64,000 nt of DNA from Microvirga terrae (GCF_013307435.2 NZ_CP102845.1:1364001-1428000), one strand, 5' to 3'. Shown: positions 36,275 through 45,111, counted from the stretch's first letter. Numbers and translations are program-made. Notes: a model not told the origin generated them from the letters alone.

Positions 36275-36982
36275 GTGACCGCTGACGTACCCACGGACAA
36301 GCGCAAGGCCATCGTCGAGGCGCTCATGGACCTCGCCGCCCGACGCTCCTGGCACGAGATCGAAATCAACGACGTCGCCAAGGCCGCCGGCGTTTCGCTG
36401 GCGGAATTCCGGGATCTCTTTCCCTCCAAGGGCGCCGTGCTCGGCGCGCTCTCCCGCCAGATCGACCGGCAGGTGCTGGAGGGGACAACGGATGACCTGG
36501 CCGGGGAACCCGCGCGAGAGCGCATCTTCGACGTGCTCATGCGCCGCTTCGATGCGCTGGAGCCCTACAAGCAGGCCCTGCGCCGGATCGTCCGGGATCT
36601 GCAATACGATCCCGCCTCGCTGGCCGCTCTCAACCAGGTGGCGCTCAACTCGCAACGCTTCATGCTGGCTGCGGCCGGCATCAACACGGAAGGGCCGCTT
36701 GGAACGCTCAAGCTCCAGGGGGCGGTCCTGGTCTATGCCAACACCATGCGCACTTGGCTCGACGACGAGGATCCGACGCTCGCCAGGACCATGGCGCGGC
36801 TCGACCGCGAATTGCGCCGCGGCGAGCGCATTCTGGAAGGCGCCGAGGATCTGCGCCGCCTGAGCGCGCCGCTGCGCGCGGTCGGGCGGGCCCTGATGCA
36901 GGGGCGCCGGGCGACCCGTTCGGAGACACGCCGTGCCGGCGAGGGCAACGGCGATGCGCAGAATCCCGCAGCGGCGATCTGA
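36275..36982 (+). CDS. TetR family transcriptional regulator
   Basis: The 235-residue protein has an N-terminal helix-turn-helix (KAIVEALMDLAARRSWHEIEINDVAKAAGVSLAEFRDLFPSKGAVLGAL) and a helical ligand-binding part, ending in a basic, probably disordered tail. The start is GTG at 36275, supported by AGGAG seven bases upstream; a 31-residue extension to 36182 overlaps the proC end region and is not preferred. Targets are unknown. Confidence 0.82.
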   Translation: MTADVPTDKRKAIVEALMDLAARRSWHEIEINDVAKAAGVSLAEFRDLFPSKGAVLGALSRQIDRQVLEGTTDDLAGEPARERIFDVLMRRFDALEPYKQALRRIVRDLQYDPASLAALNQVALNSQRFMLAAAGINTEGPLGTLKLQGAVLVYANTMRTWLDDEDPTLARTMARLDRELRRGERILEGAEDLRRLSAPLRAVGRALMQGRRATRSETRRAGEGNGDAQNPAAAI

Positions 36983-37003
36983 CAGAGGGCCACAGGGGCA
37001 GAC

Positions 37004-37363
37004 ATGGATCAGGCGAATGCGGCAACGGCGCCCATCACGTTCGACGATTTCCTGAAGGTCGATATCCGCGTCGGCCGGATCATGACCGTCGAGCCGTTTC
37101 CCCAGGCGCGCAAGCCGGCGTTCAAGCTCACCATCGATTTCGGACCCGAGATCGGCATCAAACGTTCCTCGGCGCAGATCACGGTGAATCATTCACCGGA
37201 AGATCTCGTTGGGTCGCTGGTGATGGCCGTGGTGAACTTCCCGCCGCGCCAGATCGGCCCGTTCATGTCGGAGGTGCTGACCCTCGGCGTGCCCGACGCC
37301 AATGGGAACGTGATGCTGATCCGTCCGGATCGGGACGTGCCGGTGGGCGGAAGGCTGTACTAG
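37004..37363 (+). CDS. csaA: tRNA-binding/export-related chaperone CsaA
   Basis: The 119-residue OB-fold protein matches CsaA: FLKVDIRVGRI at the N-terminus, KPAFKLTIDFGPEIGIKRSSAQIT, then NFPPRQIGPFMSEVLTLG. CsaA relates to the tRNA-binding domain of MetRS and Arc1p, and shows chaperone activity in Bacillus. It starts 22 bases after the TetR gene and may be co-transcribed with it. Confidence 0.92.
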   Translation: MDQANAATAPITFDDFLKVDIRVGRIMTVEPFPQARKPAFKLTIDFGPEIGIKRSSAQITVNHSPEDLVGSLVMAVVNFPPRQIGPFMSEVLTLGVPDANGNVMLIRPDRDVPVGGRLY

Positions 37364-37403
37364 GCCGATACGGGCGTCGCCCGACCGATCCAGAACGCAC
37401 CCC

Positions 37404-37482
37404 GTCATGGCCGACCCTCCCCATACGGAAAGGCGCTGCGCTTCAAACAGCCGGGATCACCGGCACAAGGCCGGCGATGACG
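37404..37482. repeat. palindromic intergenic element, family A
   Basis: A decayed copy: the first hairpin (GTCATGGCC...) has lost its pairing half, while the second, ATCACCGG/CCGGCGATGAC, is intact. It lies between the convergent csaA and histidine kinase genes. Confidence 0.65.
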
Positions 37483-37561
37483 AAGGTGACATGGCGGCTT
37501 GGTCGATCGCGTTCGGCAGCCCGCTGCACGTCCTGCGAAACGACGCCCTGTCTTGGAGAAT

Positions 37562-38929
37562 CTATGCCGGCAGCCGCACCGTGGCACGCAGGCCGCCGAG
37601 TGGGCTTTCTCCCAGCACGATGTCGCCGCCGTGTGAGCGGGCGACGTCGCGGGCGATGGCAAGGCCCAGGCCCGATCCGCCCTCATCCTGGTTGCGCGCT
37701 TCGTCCAGGCGCACGAAGGGCTTGAAGACCTCCTCACGCAAGGTGGGCGGAATGCCCGGCCCGTCGTCGTCGACGTGCAGAACGAGCCAGCGCGTTTCGT
37801 GATTGGCCGTGATCTCGATCCGGTCGCCATGCCGGGCCGCATTCGACACCAGGTTGAACAGGAGGCGGCGGAACGCGTCGGGCCGCACCGTGATCATCGG
37901 GTCGCCGACGATGTCGAGCTCGGTCACGTGGCCCTGCCGCTCGGCGTCGGACTGCACCTCTTCGAGGAGCTGCCGCAGATCCGTCGCGACCGCCTGTTCG
38001 CCCGCGTCGCCGCCTTCACCGCGCGCGAAGGCAAGGTACCCCTCGAGCATGCGGCTCATTTCGTCCACGTCGCGCTTGAGATCCTCGACCTCCGGGGTCT
38101 CACCGAGAAAGACGAGCGAGAGCTTGAAGCGCGTGAGGATCGTGCGCAGATCGTGGCTGACGCCGTTCAGCATCGTGGTGCGCTGCTCGATGTTGCGCTC
38201 GATGCGCCGCTTCATCTCCAGGAAGGCGTGGCCGGCCTGACGCACCTCGCGGGCTCCGCGCGGGCGGAACTCGATCTCGCGGCCCTTGCCCAGGGCTTCG
38301 GCGGCTTCCGCAAGCCGCAGGATCGGCCTGATCTGGTTGCGCAGGAACAAAATGGCGATGCCGAGCAGCACGAAGGACGAGCCGCCCATCCAGACGAGGA
38401 AGATATGGGAGTTCGACGCGTAGGCCTGGCTGCGCCGCGCGAGGATGCGCATGACGTTGCTCTGATCGAGCTTGATGCGCACTTCCACATAGCTCGAGCG
38501 CCCGACCGTATCGACCCAGTACGGCCGATCGATCTGGCGCCGCAGCTCGTCGGTCAGGGTCTCGTCGAGAATGTCGAAGAACGGCTTGGGCCCGGGCGGC
38601 GGCAGGTCGGTGTTGTGCAGGATGTCGACGTCGAGCTGCAGGCGCTCCGACGCGATCCGGGACAGGGTGCTGGCATCCTTGTCCTGGGGATAGCTCTCAT
38701 AGATGTCGATGAGCGCCGCGATGTCGGCCGTCACGGCTGAGGACAGGCGTCGCGTGACGAGCTGATAATGCCGCTCCATGAACACGTAGGCGACGACCGA
38801 TTGCAGCAGAATGACGGGCGCGATGATGATGATGAGCGCGCGGGCGTAGAGCCCTTTCGGCAGGAAGCGGCCGAACCAGCGCGCCACGTGGTCAAGAGGG
38901 GAATAGCGCAGGGTCGCCCCGATCTTCAT
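37562..38929 (-). CDS. sensor histidine kinase, EnvZ-like
   Basis: The 455-residue membrane kinase has two transmembrane helices (about residues 30-50 and 176-197) around a roughly 125-residue periplasmic domain, then HAMP, the phosphoacceptor box NGVSHDLRTILTR (His 259), and ATPase boxes (FNLVSNAARHG, DDDGPGIPP, GSGLGLAIA). It overlaps the upstream response regulator gene by four bases. The stimulus is unknown; EnvZ-like kinases of this class are often linked to osmotic or envelope stress. Confidence 0.94.
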   Translation of the reverse strand: MKIGATLRYSPLDHVARWFGRFLPKGLYARALIIIIAPVILLQSVVAYVFMERHYQLVTRRLSSAVTADIAALIDIYESYPQDKDASTLSRIASERLQLDVDILHNTDLPPPGPKPFFDILDETLTDELRRQIDRPYWVDTVGRSSYVEVRIKLDQSNVMRILARRSQAYASNSHIFLVWMGGSSFVLLGIAILFLRNQIRPILRLAEAAEALGKGREIEFRPRGAREVRQAGHAFLEMKRRIERNIEQRTTMLNGVSHDLRTILTRFKLSLVFLGETPEVEDLKRDVDEMSRMLEGYLAFARGEGGDAGEQAVATDLRQLLEEVQSDAERQGHVTELDIVGDPMITVRPDAFRRLLFNLVSNAARHGDRIEITANHETRWLVLHVDDDGPGIPPTLREEVFKPFVRLDEARNQDEGGSGLGLAIARDVARSHGGDIVLGESPLGGLRATVRLPA

Positions 38930-39642
38930 CGATCGATCACGAGGCGATAGCCGATCCCCCGCACCGTCTGGAGGAAGATCGGATTGGCGGGATCGGTCTC
39001 GATCTTGCGGCGCAGCCTGTTGATCTGAACATCCACCGTCCGCTCGTTGGCCGCGAGACCGTTGCCGGCGAGAGCCTCTCGCGGCACGTTGTCGCCCGCA
39101 TGGCTGCCGAGGATGGTCAGGATTTCGCGCTCCCGCTCGGTGATGCGCACCACCTCGTCGCCACGCCGCAGCTCGCCGCGGTCGAAGCGATACGAGAAGG
39201 GGCCGAAATGAACGACCTCCGGGACATCGGCGGCCGCCGCGCCCGGCGCGGAACGGGTGCGCTTCAGAATATTGCCGAGGCGCAGCAGCAGCTCGCGCGG
39301 CTCGAAGGGTTTCGGGAGATAGTCGTCCGCGCCGATCTCGAGGCCCGTGACCCGGTCGGAGGCATCGGCCCGCGCCGTGAGCATCAGAATGGGCACCTGG
39401 GAATGCTCGCGCAGGCTGCGGGCATAGTCGAACCCGGTTTCCCCCGGCATCATCACGTCGAGCACGAGGGCGTCGAAGACGAAGTTGCCTGCCTTGGCCC
39501 GTGCCTCCGCGGCGCTGGCCGCCGCGGTCACCCGGTAGCCGTTCTCGGTGAGGAAGCGGGTCAGGAGGTCGCGCAGGCGGCGGTCGTCGTCCACCACGAG
39601 GACGTGCGGGGCGTGGTCGGGAATGTCGATGCGTACATCCAT
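38926..39642 (-). CDS. OmpR-family response regulator
   Basis: The 238-residue protein has a receiver domain with the acidic pocket DDD (18-20), phosphoacceptor D62 in LVLDVMMPGETG and a conserved Lys in DYLPKPFEPREL, then a winged-helix output domain (ERTVDVQINRLRRKIETDP; RTVRGIGYRL). It pairs with the adjacent histidine kinase. A MarR regulator gene lies just upstream, 33 bases away on the same strand. Confidence 0.95.
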   Translation of the reverse strand: MDVRIDIPDHAPHVLVVDDDRRLRDLLTRFLTENGYRVTAAASAAEARAKAGNFVFDALVLDVMMPGETGFDYARSLREHSQVPILMLTARADASDRVTGLEIGADDYLPKPFEPRELLLRLGNILKRTRSAPGAAAADVPEVVHFGPFSYRFDRGELRRGDEVVRITEREREILTILGSHAGDNVPREALAGNGLAANERTVDVQINRLRRKIETDPANPIFLQTVRGIGYRLVIDR

Positions 39643-39675
39643 CGGGCTTCGAGCTGCTTTATCGGGCCCTGCTTA

Positions 39676-40209
39676 TCAGGTTTTGCCCGAGCCGAATACG
39701 AGCTGCTTCACATGGCTCCTGTCGTCCGGATCGATGAGGCGAAGGAGATAGCGGCTGACCGCTTCCTTGACCTCGGGCTCCATCTCGGACAGGGCCCGCA
39801 TGATGCGGCGGGTCTGCAGCTTGGCGAGCTTCAAGGCCAGATCGTGGCCCTGGGGGGTGGCGAAGAGCAGCCGCTGGCGACGGTCCGAGGTGCCCATCCG
39901 GCTTTCGATGAAATCCTTCTCGATGAGCTCCTTCAGTACGCGGTTGAGGCTTTGCTTCGTGATCCGCAGGATGTCCAGGAGTTCCGCGATCGTCAGGCCG
40001 GGCTGCCGGCTGACGAAATGGAGAACCCGGTGATGGGCGCGCCCGAAGCCGTATTCGTCCAGGATCCTGTCCGGATCGCTGACGAAGTCGCGATAGGCGA
40101 AGAAGAACAGCTCGATGAGGTCGTAGGCCGGCTGCTCGGACAGGATGTCGTTGCCCGTTTCCTTGCCGGATTGCTGAGCTTTCAAAGCCGGAATTGCGTC
40201 TGGCACCAT
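39676..40209 (-). CDS. MarR family transcriptional regulator
   Basis: The 177-residue winged-helix protein shows VLHFVSRQPGLTIAELLDILRITKQSLNRVLKELIEKDFIE and the basic wing MGTSDRRQRLLFATPQGHDL. It is first of a likely MarR-response regulator-kinase operon and is divergent from ilvE. A perfect inverted repeat in the intergenic space (40225-40243) could be its operator. The combination of MarR with an OmpR/EnvZ pair at this position is a known feature of alphaproteobacterial genomes, to my recollection. Confidence 0.88.
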   Translation of the reverse strand: MVPDAIPALKAQQSGKETGNDILSEQPAYDLIELFFFAYRDFVSDPDRILDEYGFGRAHHRVLHFVSRQPGLTIAELLDILRITKQSLNRVLKELIEKDFIESRMGTSDRRQRLLFATPQGHDLALKLAKLQTRRIMRALSEMEPEVKEAVSRYLLRLIDPDDRSHVKQLVFGSGKT

Positions 40210-40224
40210 CTGTTCCCAATTTTT

Positions 40225-40243
40225 ATGTCAGCCTTGTTGACAT
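40225..40243. promoter_or_regulatory. inverted repeat between marR and ilvE
   Basis: ATGTCA and TGACAT are perfect 6-bp arms with 7 bases between. The right arm overlaps TTGACA (40237-40242), a possible -35 box towards ilvE. Likely operator of the adjacent MarR protein. Confidence 0.5.
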
Positions 40244-40369
40244 ATCTCAGGACGATTGTTACTCGTCAAGCCGCTTCCGCGAAATGAATGAAATTGAAAT
40301 CGTCAGGAAGCGAACCGGAAATTACACGGCCCCGGTTGCCACCAAGGTCGGCATTCAAGGAGAAGAACG

Positions 40370-41257
40370 ATGTCCGCGACCCCCTTCGATCAGCGTGATG
40401 GATGGATCTGGTACGACGGGCAGATCGTACCCTGGAAGGATGCCCAGCTCCATGTCCTGTCGCACGGGCTTCACTACGGATCCTCCGTGTTCGAAGGCGA
40501 GCGCGCCTATGGCGGCGAGATCTTCAAGTCGACCGAGCATTCCGAGCGCCTGAAGAAATCGGCCCAGATCCTCGACTTCGAGATCCCCTACACGGTGGCT
40601 GAGATCGACGCGGCCAAGCGTCTCGTGCTGGAGAAGAACGGGCAGAAGGACGCCTATCTGCGTCCGGTCGCCTGGCGCGGCTCGGAGATGATGGGCGTCG
40701 CCGCGCAGGACAACAGGATCCACCTCGCCATCGCGTCCTGGGAATGGCCGAGCTATTTCGACCCGGCCCAGAAGATGAAGGGCATCCGCATCGACATGGC
40801 GGAATACCGCCGGCCCGATCCGGCCACGGCGCCGTCGGCCGCCAAGGCGGCAGGCCTCTACATGATCTGCACCATCTCCAAGCACAAGGCGGAGCGGAAG
40901 GGCTATGCCGACGCGCTCATGCTCGACTGGCAGGGCCGCGTGGCCGAATGCACCGGCGCCAACGTGTTCTTCATCCGCGACGGCGTCGTGCACACGCCGA
41001 TCGCCGACTGCTTCCTCGACGGCATCACCCGCCGCACGGTGATCGACCTCGCCAAGCGCCGCGGCTTCGGGGTCGAGGAGCGCCGGATCATGCCCGAGGA
41101 GCTCTCCAGCTTCAACGAGTGCTTCATCACGGGAACGGCCGCGGAAGTGACTCCGGTATCCGAGATCGGTCCCTATCGCTTCCAGCCCGGCAACATGACC
41201 AGGGTGCTGTTGGAGGACTATTCGGCCGAGGTTCAGCCCAAGAGCAAGGCGGCTTGA
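40370..41257 (+). CDS. ilvE: branched-chain amino acid aminotransferase
   Basis: The 295-residue fold-type IV PLP enzyme interconverts Leu, Ile, Val and their keto acids. LSHGLHYGSSVFEGERAY starts the substrate region, SAAKAAGLY holds the PLP-binding Lys (K159), and ECTGANVFF and TAAEVTPVSEIG bind the phosphate group. Length and motifs are complete. A long hairpin follows the stop. Confidence 0.95.
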   Translation: MSATPFDQRDGWIWYDGQIVPWKDAQLHVLSHGLHYGSSVFEGERAYGGEIFKSTEHSERLKKSAQILDFEIPYTVAEIDAAKRLVLEKNGQKDAYLRPVAWRGSEMMGVAAQDNRIHLAIASWEWPSYFDPAQKMKGIRIDMAEYRRPDPATAPSAAKAAGLYMICTISKHKAERKGYADALMLDWQGRVAECTGANVFFIRDGVVHTPIADCFLDGITRRTVIDLAKRRGFGVEERRIMPEELSSFNECFITGTAAEVTPVSEIGPYRFQPGNMTRVLLEDYSAEVQPKSKAA

Positions 41258-41284
41258 GCCTGTCCCGCTTCTCATAGGCCTCTC

Positions 41285-41317
41285 GGAGATGCCCGGCCTT
41301 GTGCCGGGCATCTCCGT
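41285..41317 (+). terminator. hairpin after ilvE (family A half element)
   Basis: GGAGATGCCCGGC and GCCGGGCATCTCC form a 13-bp perfect stem around CTTGT, followed by a short TTT. The sequence matches one hairpin of the family A repeats, so the repeat may have been recruited as a terminator between convergent genes. Confidence 0.55.
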
Positions 41318-41329
41318 TTCCAAGGCGGT

Positions 41330-42574
41330 TCAAAAATCCTCCGCGTCGGGAATGCGGTTGAAGGCGATCTTCGCCCCCGCGTAGCCGCCGGGGATCGTCA
41401 CCCACGGGCCCCAATGCAGCAGCGTCCTGCGGTGGGCCACGTTGAGCTGATCGGCCAGGGTCGACAGGTGCTCCATGCGGCGCTTGAGCTGAGCCTCGGG
41501 CGTCTGGCCGAACAGATCCTCCTCGATGTCCGCCATGGGTACTAGGTCGTGCAGCGCAACGTGCACGCTGCGGCTGCGACTCATCTCCTCCCGCTCCGCA
41601 TGGAGAAAGAGGCGGCTCAAGGAGCCCAGCAGGGACGGGTCGTCCCGGGTCGGCTGGAAACGCTCCTCCCCGTACCACCCCGCGCTGTTGCGGTCGGTGA
41701 GCCACAGGGCGAGCGCCCGGGCCGAGAACCCGGCCCGGCGCATCCGAGCCGAGGCCTTGGCCAGGAGAACGCGGGCCGCCGCATAGGCGCCGTTGAGGGA
41801 GCGCCACTCCGCCGGCAGGACGCGCCCGTGCCCGAACATCCGCCGCCGGGTCTCGGGGCGCTCCACCGTATAGCCGTGCAGCCCCATCCAGAGGCGCTCC
41901 CCCTCGACGCTGCCCCAGAGGCGGCGCAGCTCCTTGGGCTGGAGACGCCAGAGCGCCGCCATGTCGCCGACGCCTGCACGGGCCAGGCGGGCGGCATTGC
42001 CCCGGGCGATGCCGGGAACGTCCGTCAGGTCAAGAGCGAGCAGACGGCCTGGCAGGTCGTTCGGGTGAAGCGCCACGAGGCCGTCGGGCTTTTCCATTTC
42101 GGCTGCGATCTTGGCCAGAAGATCGTTCGGACCGAGGCCAACCGAGCAGGTGAGGGTGGGGCCGATGCCGTGGGCGATGGCCTCCTTGACGCGCTGCCCG
42201 ATGTCCAGTGCCTGCGGCCACTCGGCAGGCAGGAGCGCGCAGAGCATCTCGTCGATCGAGCAGATCGCCTTGACCGGTACGACCGTTTCGATGGCCCGAA
42301 CGATGGCATGGTGCAGGGCCACATAGGCCTCGTGTCGGGCGGTGACGAGAACGAGGTCGGGACATTGTCTGCGGGCCTCGCGCACGAAGGTGCCGCGCTT
42401 CACGCCCAGGACCTTCGCCTCGCGGCTGACGGCGATGAGACCTGTATGCTCGGAGTCGACCGGGATCACCCCGACAGGTCGGCCGCGCAGATGCGGCTGA
42501 AGATGCTGCTCGGCGCTGGCGAAGAAGGAATCGAAGTCGACATAGAGCCGCTCGAGACCCGTCGGTTTGCGCAT
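41330..42574 (-). CDS. Y-family DNA polymerase (DinB/UmuC-like)
   Basis: The 414-residue translesion polymerase has the first catalytic Asp in YVDFDSFFASAEQ and the second acidic pair in AICSIDEML (SIDE), followed by a helix-hairpin-helix-type thumb (LTDVPGIARGNAARLARAG) and little-finger domain. The palm sequence (RGRPVGVIPVDSEHTGLIAVSREAK) differs from ordinary DinB. I see no clear beta-clamp-binding motif at the C-terminus. Lesion spectrum unknown. Confidence 0.85.
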   Translation of the reverse strand: MRKPTGLERLYVDFDSFFASAEQHLQPHLRGRPVGVIPVDSEHTGLIAVSREAKVLGVKRGTFVREARRQCPDLVLVTARHEAYVALHHAIVRAIETVVPVKAICSIDEMLCALLPAEWPQALDIGQRVKEAIAHGIGPTLTCSVGLGPNDLLAKIAAEMEKPDGLVALHPNDLPGRLLALDLTDVPGIARGNAARLARAGVGDMAALWRLQPKELRRLWGSVEGERLWMGLHGYTVERPETRRRMFGHGRVLPAEWRSLNGAYAAARVLLAKASARMRRAGFSARALALWLTDRNSAGWYGEERFQPTRDDPSLLGSLSRLFLHAEREEMSRSRSVHVALHDLVPMADIEEDLFGQTPEAQLKRRMEHLSTLADQLNVAHRRTLLHWGPWVTIPGGYAGAKIAFNRIPDAEDF

Positions 42575-42693
42575 CGCCGTCCACCTGCTTTCCGTTGTCG
42601 GAACGAAGCAGGAACATAAGCGTGGCGGCGAGTCGAGAGCGAGATCTGTGGATAACGGGGAATAATCCGCGGGAGTAATCCGCCTTTCCTTGA

Positions 42694-42718
42694 GGAACCA
42701 ATGCTCTGCGCGCGTGTT
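42694..42718 (+). promoter_or_regulatory. EcfG-type promoter of the DUF3072 gene
   Basis: GGAAC, 16 bp, TGTT fits the general-stress sigma factor consensus (GGAAC, 16-17 bp, xGTT). The gene start is 38 bases beyond the -10 box. Confidence 0.6.
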
Positions 42719-42756
42719 CCTGTTCTAGAACAAAATATGAACAATAGGAGTCCCGC

Positions 42757-43032
42757 ATGTCGTCCCATGGTAAAACGCCGAGCCGCTCCGCGGTTAACCA
42801 TAAAGCTTCCGCAGAGGCAGCCAACCCGAAGGTCAATCCCGACCCGTCCGACAATCAGATCAAGGACCCGGACGAATGGGTGTCCGGCGACGAGCCGATG
42901 ACGGGCGCCCAAGCGTCGTATCTGAAGACCCTGTCCGAGCAGGCGCACGACCCGAAGGCCTTCGACCCCGATCTCGACAAGGCGGAAGCCTCGAAGCGGA
43001 TCGATCAGCTGAAGCAGAAGCAGGGTCATTGA
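42757..43032 (+). CDS. DUF3072 domain-containing protein
   Basis: The 91-residue hydrophilic protein has the DUF3072 core WVSGDEPMTGAQASYLKTLSEQAHDP, then KAEASKRIDQLKQKQGH, in a mostly disordered Ser/Asn/Asp-rich chain. An AATAGGAG ribosome-binding site precedes the ATG. The function is unknown. The EcfG-type promoter upstream suggests stress induction, in keeping with many small hydrophilic proteins of this regulon. Confidence 0.88.
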   Translation: MSSHGKTPSRSAVNHKASAEAANPKVNPDPSDNQIKDPDEWVSGDEPMTGAQASYLKTLSEQAHDPKAFDPDLDKAEASKRIDQLKQKQGH

Positions 43033-43215
43033 CCATTCGCGATCGAGCGTCATGGTTGGCCCCGCGGCGGCCATGACGGGTGTTTGATGGCAGGCAAAGG
43101 ACGCTGCATCCGACGGCTTGGCCGGATTCGAACGGCCATGCCCTTCCGCAACCCTATGGGCATCACCACATTATCCCCTGGGAGCATTGTGCTCCGAAGG
43201 GATGTAACGAAGACG

Positions 43216-44253
43216 ATGATGAACTTTGCTTCTCGCCGCAGCCGAGTGATGGTCGCCCTGGCGGCTGCCCTGGTCCTCGCCGGTAGTGCGGCGGAGGCTC
43301 GCGTCGGGCGGGGGAGCGGCAGCTTCGGATCGCGCGGCGCACGCACCTATACGGCCCCGCCGGCGACCCGCACGGCGCCCGACGCCGCGGCCCCGATCCA
43401 GCGCTCGCAGATCCCGAACCAGAGCCCGACCATGTCCCGTCCCGGCACCCCGGCTCCGAACGTGGCGCAGCCGCGCCGCTTCGGCTTCGGTACGGGCCTG
43501 ATGGCCGGTCTGTTCGGCGCGGGCCTTCTGGGCATGCTGTTCGGTCACGGCTTCTTCGGGGGCCTCGGCGGTCTCGCGTCGATCCTGGGCCTTCTGCTCC
43601 AGGTCGGCCTCGTGGTCCTGCTGGTCTCCTTCGCCATGAAATGGTTCCGCCGGCGCCAGCAGCCGGCCTTTGCCGGCCCGAACGGTGACCAGGGCTACGC
43701 TCGATCCATGGGCGGCAGCGTGCCGCCGACCGGCGGGCGCCCCATGGGCGGCGGCTTAGGCGGTGGTCTGGGCGGTCTCGGCGGTGCCCTTGGCGGCGCT
43801 CTCGGCGGCCGGCCGCAGCAGGCGCAGGCCCGACCGGGCGTGCGCGACGAGATCGGCATCGGCGAGAAGGATTACGCGGCTTTCGAGCGGGGCCTCGTCG
43901 AGATGCAGGATGCCTATTCGCGGGAAGACGTCGCCAAGCTGTGGCAGCTCGCGACTCCCGAAATGGCGGGCTATATCCAGGAAGAGCTCAACGACAATGC
44001 GGCCCGCGGCGTCGTGAACAAGCTCTCCAACGTGCGCCTCAACCAGGGCGACCTGTCGGAAGCCTGGCGCGAGGGCGCCGCCGACTACGCGACCGTCGCG
44101 ATGCGCTTCGGCATCACCGACGTCATGGCCGACCGGGCCACGGGCCGGGTGGTGGAAGGCGATCCGAACCGGGTCGAGGAGGCGACGGAGCTCTGGACGT
44201 TCCGGCGCGACCAGGGCGGTCCCTGGAAGATCTCGGCGATCCAGCAGGCCTAA
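43216..44253 (+). CDS. Tim44-like domain protein, membrane anchored
   Basis: The 345-residue protein has a signal peptide (FASRRSRVMVALAAALVLAGSAAEA), a low-complexity stretch, a hydrophobic glycine-rich region (about residues 95-145) that probably inserts into the membrane, a Gly-rich hinge and a C-terminal Tim44-like/NTF2-like domain (FERGLVEMQDAYSREDVAKLWQLATPEMAGYIQEEL). Mitochondrial Tim44 tethers Hsp70; the bacterial protein's role is unknown. Start chosen at the first of two ATGs before the signal peptide. The 183 bp upstream hold no other gene. Confidence 0.85.
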   Translation: MMNFASRRSRVMVALAAALVLAGSAAEARVGRGSGSFGSRGARTYTAPPATRTAPDAAAPIQRSQIPNQSPTMSRPGTPAPNVAQPRRFGFGTGLMAGLFGAGLLGMLFGHGFFGGLGGLASILGLLLQVGLVVLLVSFAMKWFRRRQQPAFAGPNGDQGYARSMGGSVPPTGGRPMGGGLGGGLGGLGGALGGALGGRPQQAQARPGVRDEIGIGEKDYAAFERGLVEMQDAYSREDVAKLWQLATPEMAGYIQEELNDNAARGVVNKLSNVRLNQGDLSEAWREGAADYATVAMRFGITDVMADRATGRVVEGDPNRVEEATELWTFRRDQGGPWKISAIQQA

Positions 44254-44274
44254 AAGGCTCAATCACGAATAGGG

Positions 44275-44304
44275 AAGCGGCCGGTGCGGACCGGCCGCTT
44301 TCTT
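44275..44304 (+). terminator. intrinsic terminator after the Tim44-like gene
   Basis: AAGCGGCCGGT and ACCGGCCGCTT pair around GCGG, followed by TCTT. Confidence 0.8.
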
Positions 44305-44340
44305 GTGTTCGACGTCTGTAGATGTCCCGCTCGCGCCGCT

Positions 44341-44417
44341 GTCATGGCCGGGCCGGTCCCGGGCATCCGCGCGGCGCTTCTCATGATCGGGATCACCGGC
44401 ACGAGGCCGGTGATGAC
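44341..44417. repeat. palindromic intergenic element, family A
   Basis: GTCATGGCCGGG and CCGGGCAT form the first hairpin; ATCACCGGC and GCCGGTGATGAC form the second. It lies between convergent genes. Confidence 0.75.
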
Positions 44418-44453
44418 GTGGATCGGTCGCGAAAGGTCCGCAGAATGCGCTGG

Positions 44454-45035
44454 TTACTCGGCGGCCTGACGTCGGCCCGCATGAGAGCCCTCGCGCACCT
44501 CCTCGATGATCTTGCTCACGAAGGCGTCGAGATCTCCCGGGTTGCGACTGGTGATGAGACCCTTGTCGGTCACCACGGTCTCGTCGCGCCATTGTCCGCC
44601 CGCATTGATCACGTCGGTCTTGATGGAGTGATAGGACGTGCACTGCTTGCCCTTGATCACGCCCGCCTCGATGAGCAGCCAGGGCGCATGGCAGATGGCC
44701 GCGACGGTCTTGCCCGAGGAGTAGAAGGCCCGGATGATCTCGAGTGCCTTCGGCTCGACGCGCAGCTTGTCGGGGTTGATCTGGCCGCCGGGGAGGACGA
44801 GCGCGTCGTACTCGGCAGGGTTCACGTCGTCGATGTCCTTGTCCACCGACACGGTCTTGCCCCAATCCGTCTTGTCCCAGCCGTAGATCTTGCCGGATTT
44901 CATGCGCGATTTCGGAGCGGCCACTTCGACCGTCGCTCCCGCGTCCGACAGCTTCTCCTGCGGGACCGTCAGCTCCGACTCCTCGAAGCCGTCGGTGGCC
45001 ATGATGAGGATTTTGGCCTGTTTGATGTCAGGCAT
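44454..45035 (-). CDS. DJ-1/PfpI family protein (type 1 glutamine amidotransferase-like)
   Basis: The 193-residue protein has the nucleophile elbow VAAICHAPWLL (C115 followed by H116) and E18 in DGFEESEL, which completes the DJ-1/PfpI site. The block YHSIKTDVINAGGQW is typical of the PfpI group, whose members act as deglycases, glyoxalases or chaperones under carbonyl and oxidative stress. A perfect EcfG-type promoter lies upstream, so stress induction is likely. ATG at 45035 begins MPDIKQAK. Confidence 0.9.
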   Translation of the reverse strand: MPDIKQAKILIMATDGFEESELTVPQEKLSDAGATVEVAAPKSRMKSGKIYGWDKTDWGKTVSVDKDIDDVNPAEYDALVLPGGQINPDKLRVEPKALEIIRAFYSSGKTVAAICHAPWLLIEAGVIKGKQCTSYHSIKTDVINAGGQWRDETVVTDKGLITSRNPGDLDAFVSKIIEEVREGSHAGRRQAAE

Positions 45036-45071
45036 GGTTGTCTCCGTCGTTGAGGGGGAAATCCCTCTGAG

Positions 45072-45096
45072 AACGGACGGGACAGGCGGCGGTTCC
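45072..45096 (-). promoter_or_regulatory. EcfG-type promoter of pfpI
   Basis: On the minus strand: GGAAC, 16 bp, CGTT, a perfect match to the general-stress consensus. The gene begins 37 bases beyond. Confidence 0.75.
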
Positions 45097-45111
45097 GACA
45101 TGCGACGACGT

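Noticed and set aside
43111..43150. tRNA T-arm-like sequence GGATTCGAAC on the minus strand
   Set aside because: The stem next to a 7-base TTCGAAT loop does not pair (C opposite C), and no matching acceptor, D or anticodon arms are found around it; only an 8-base-loop palindrome remains.
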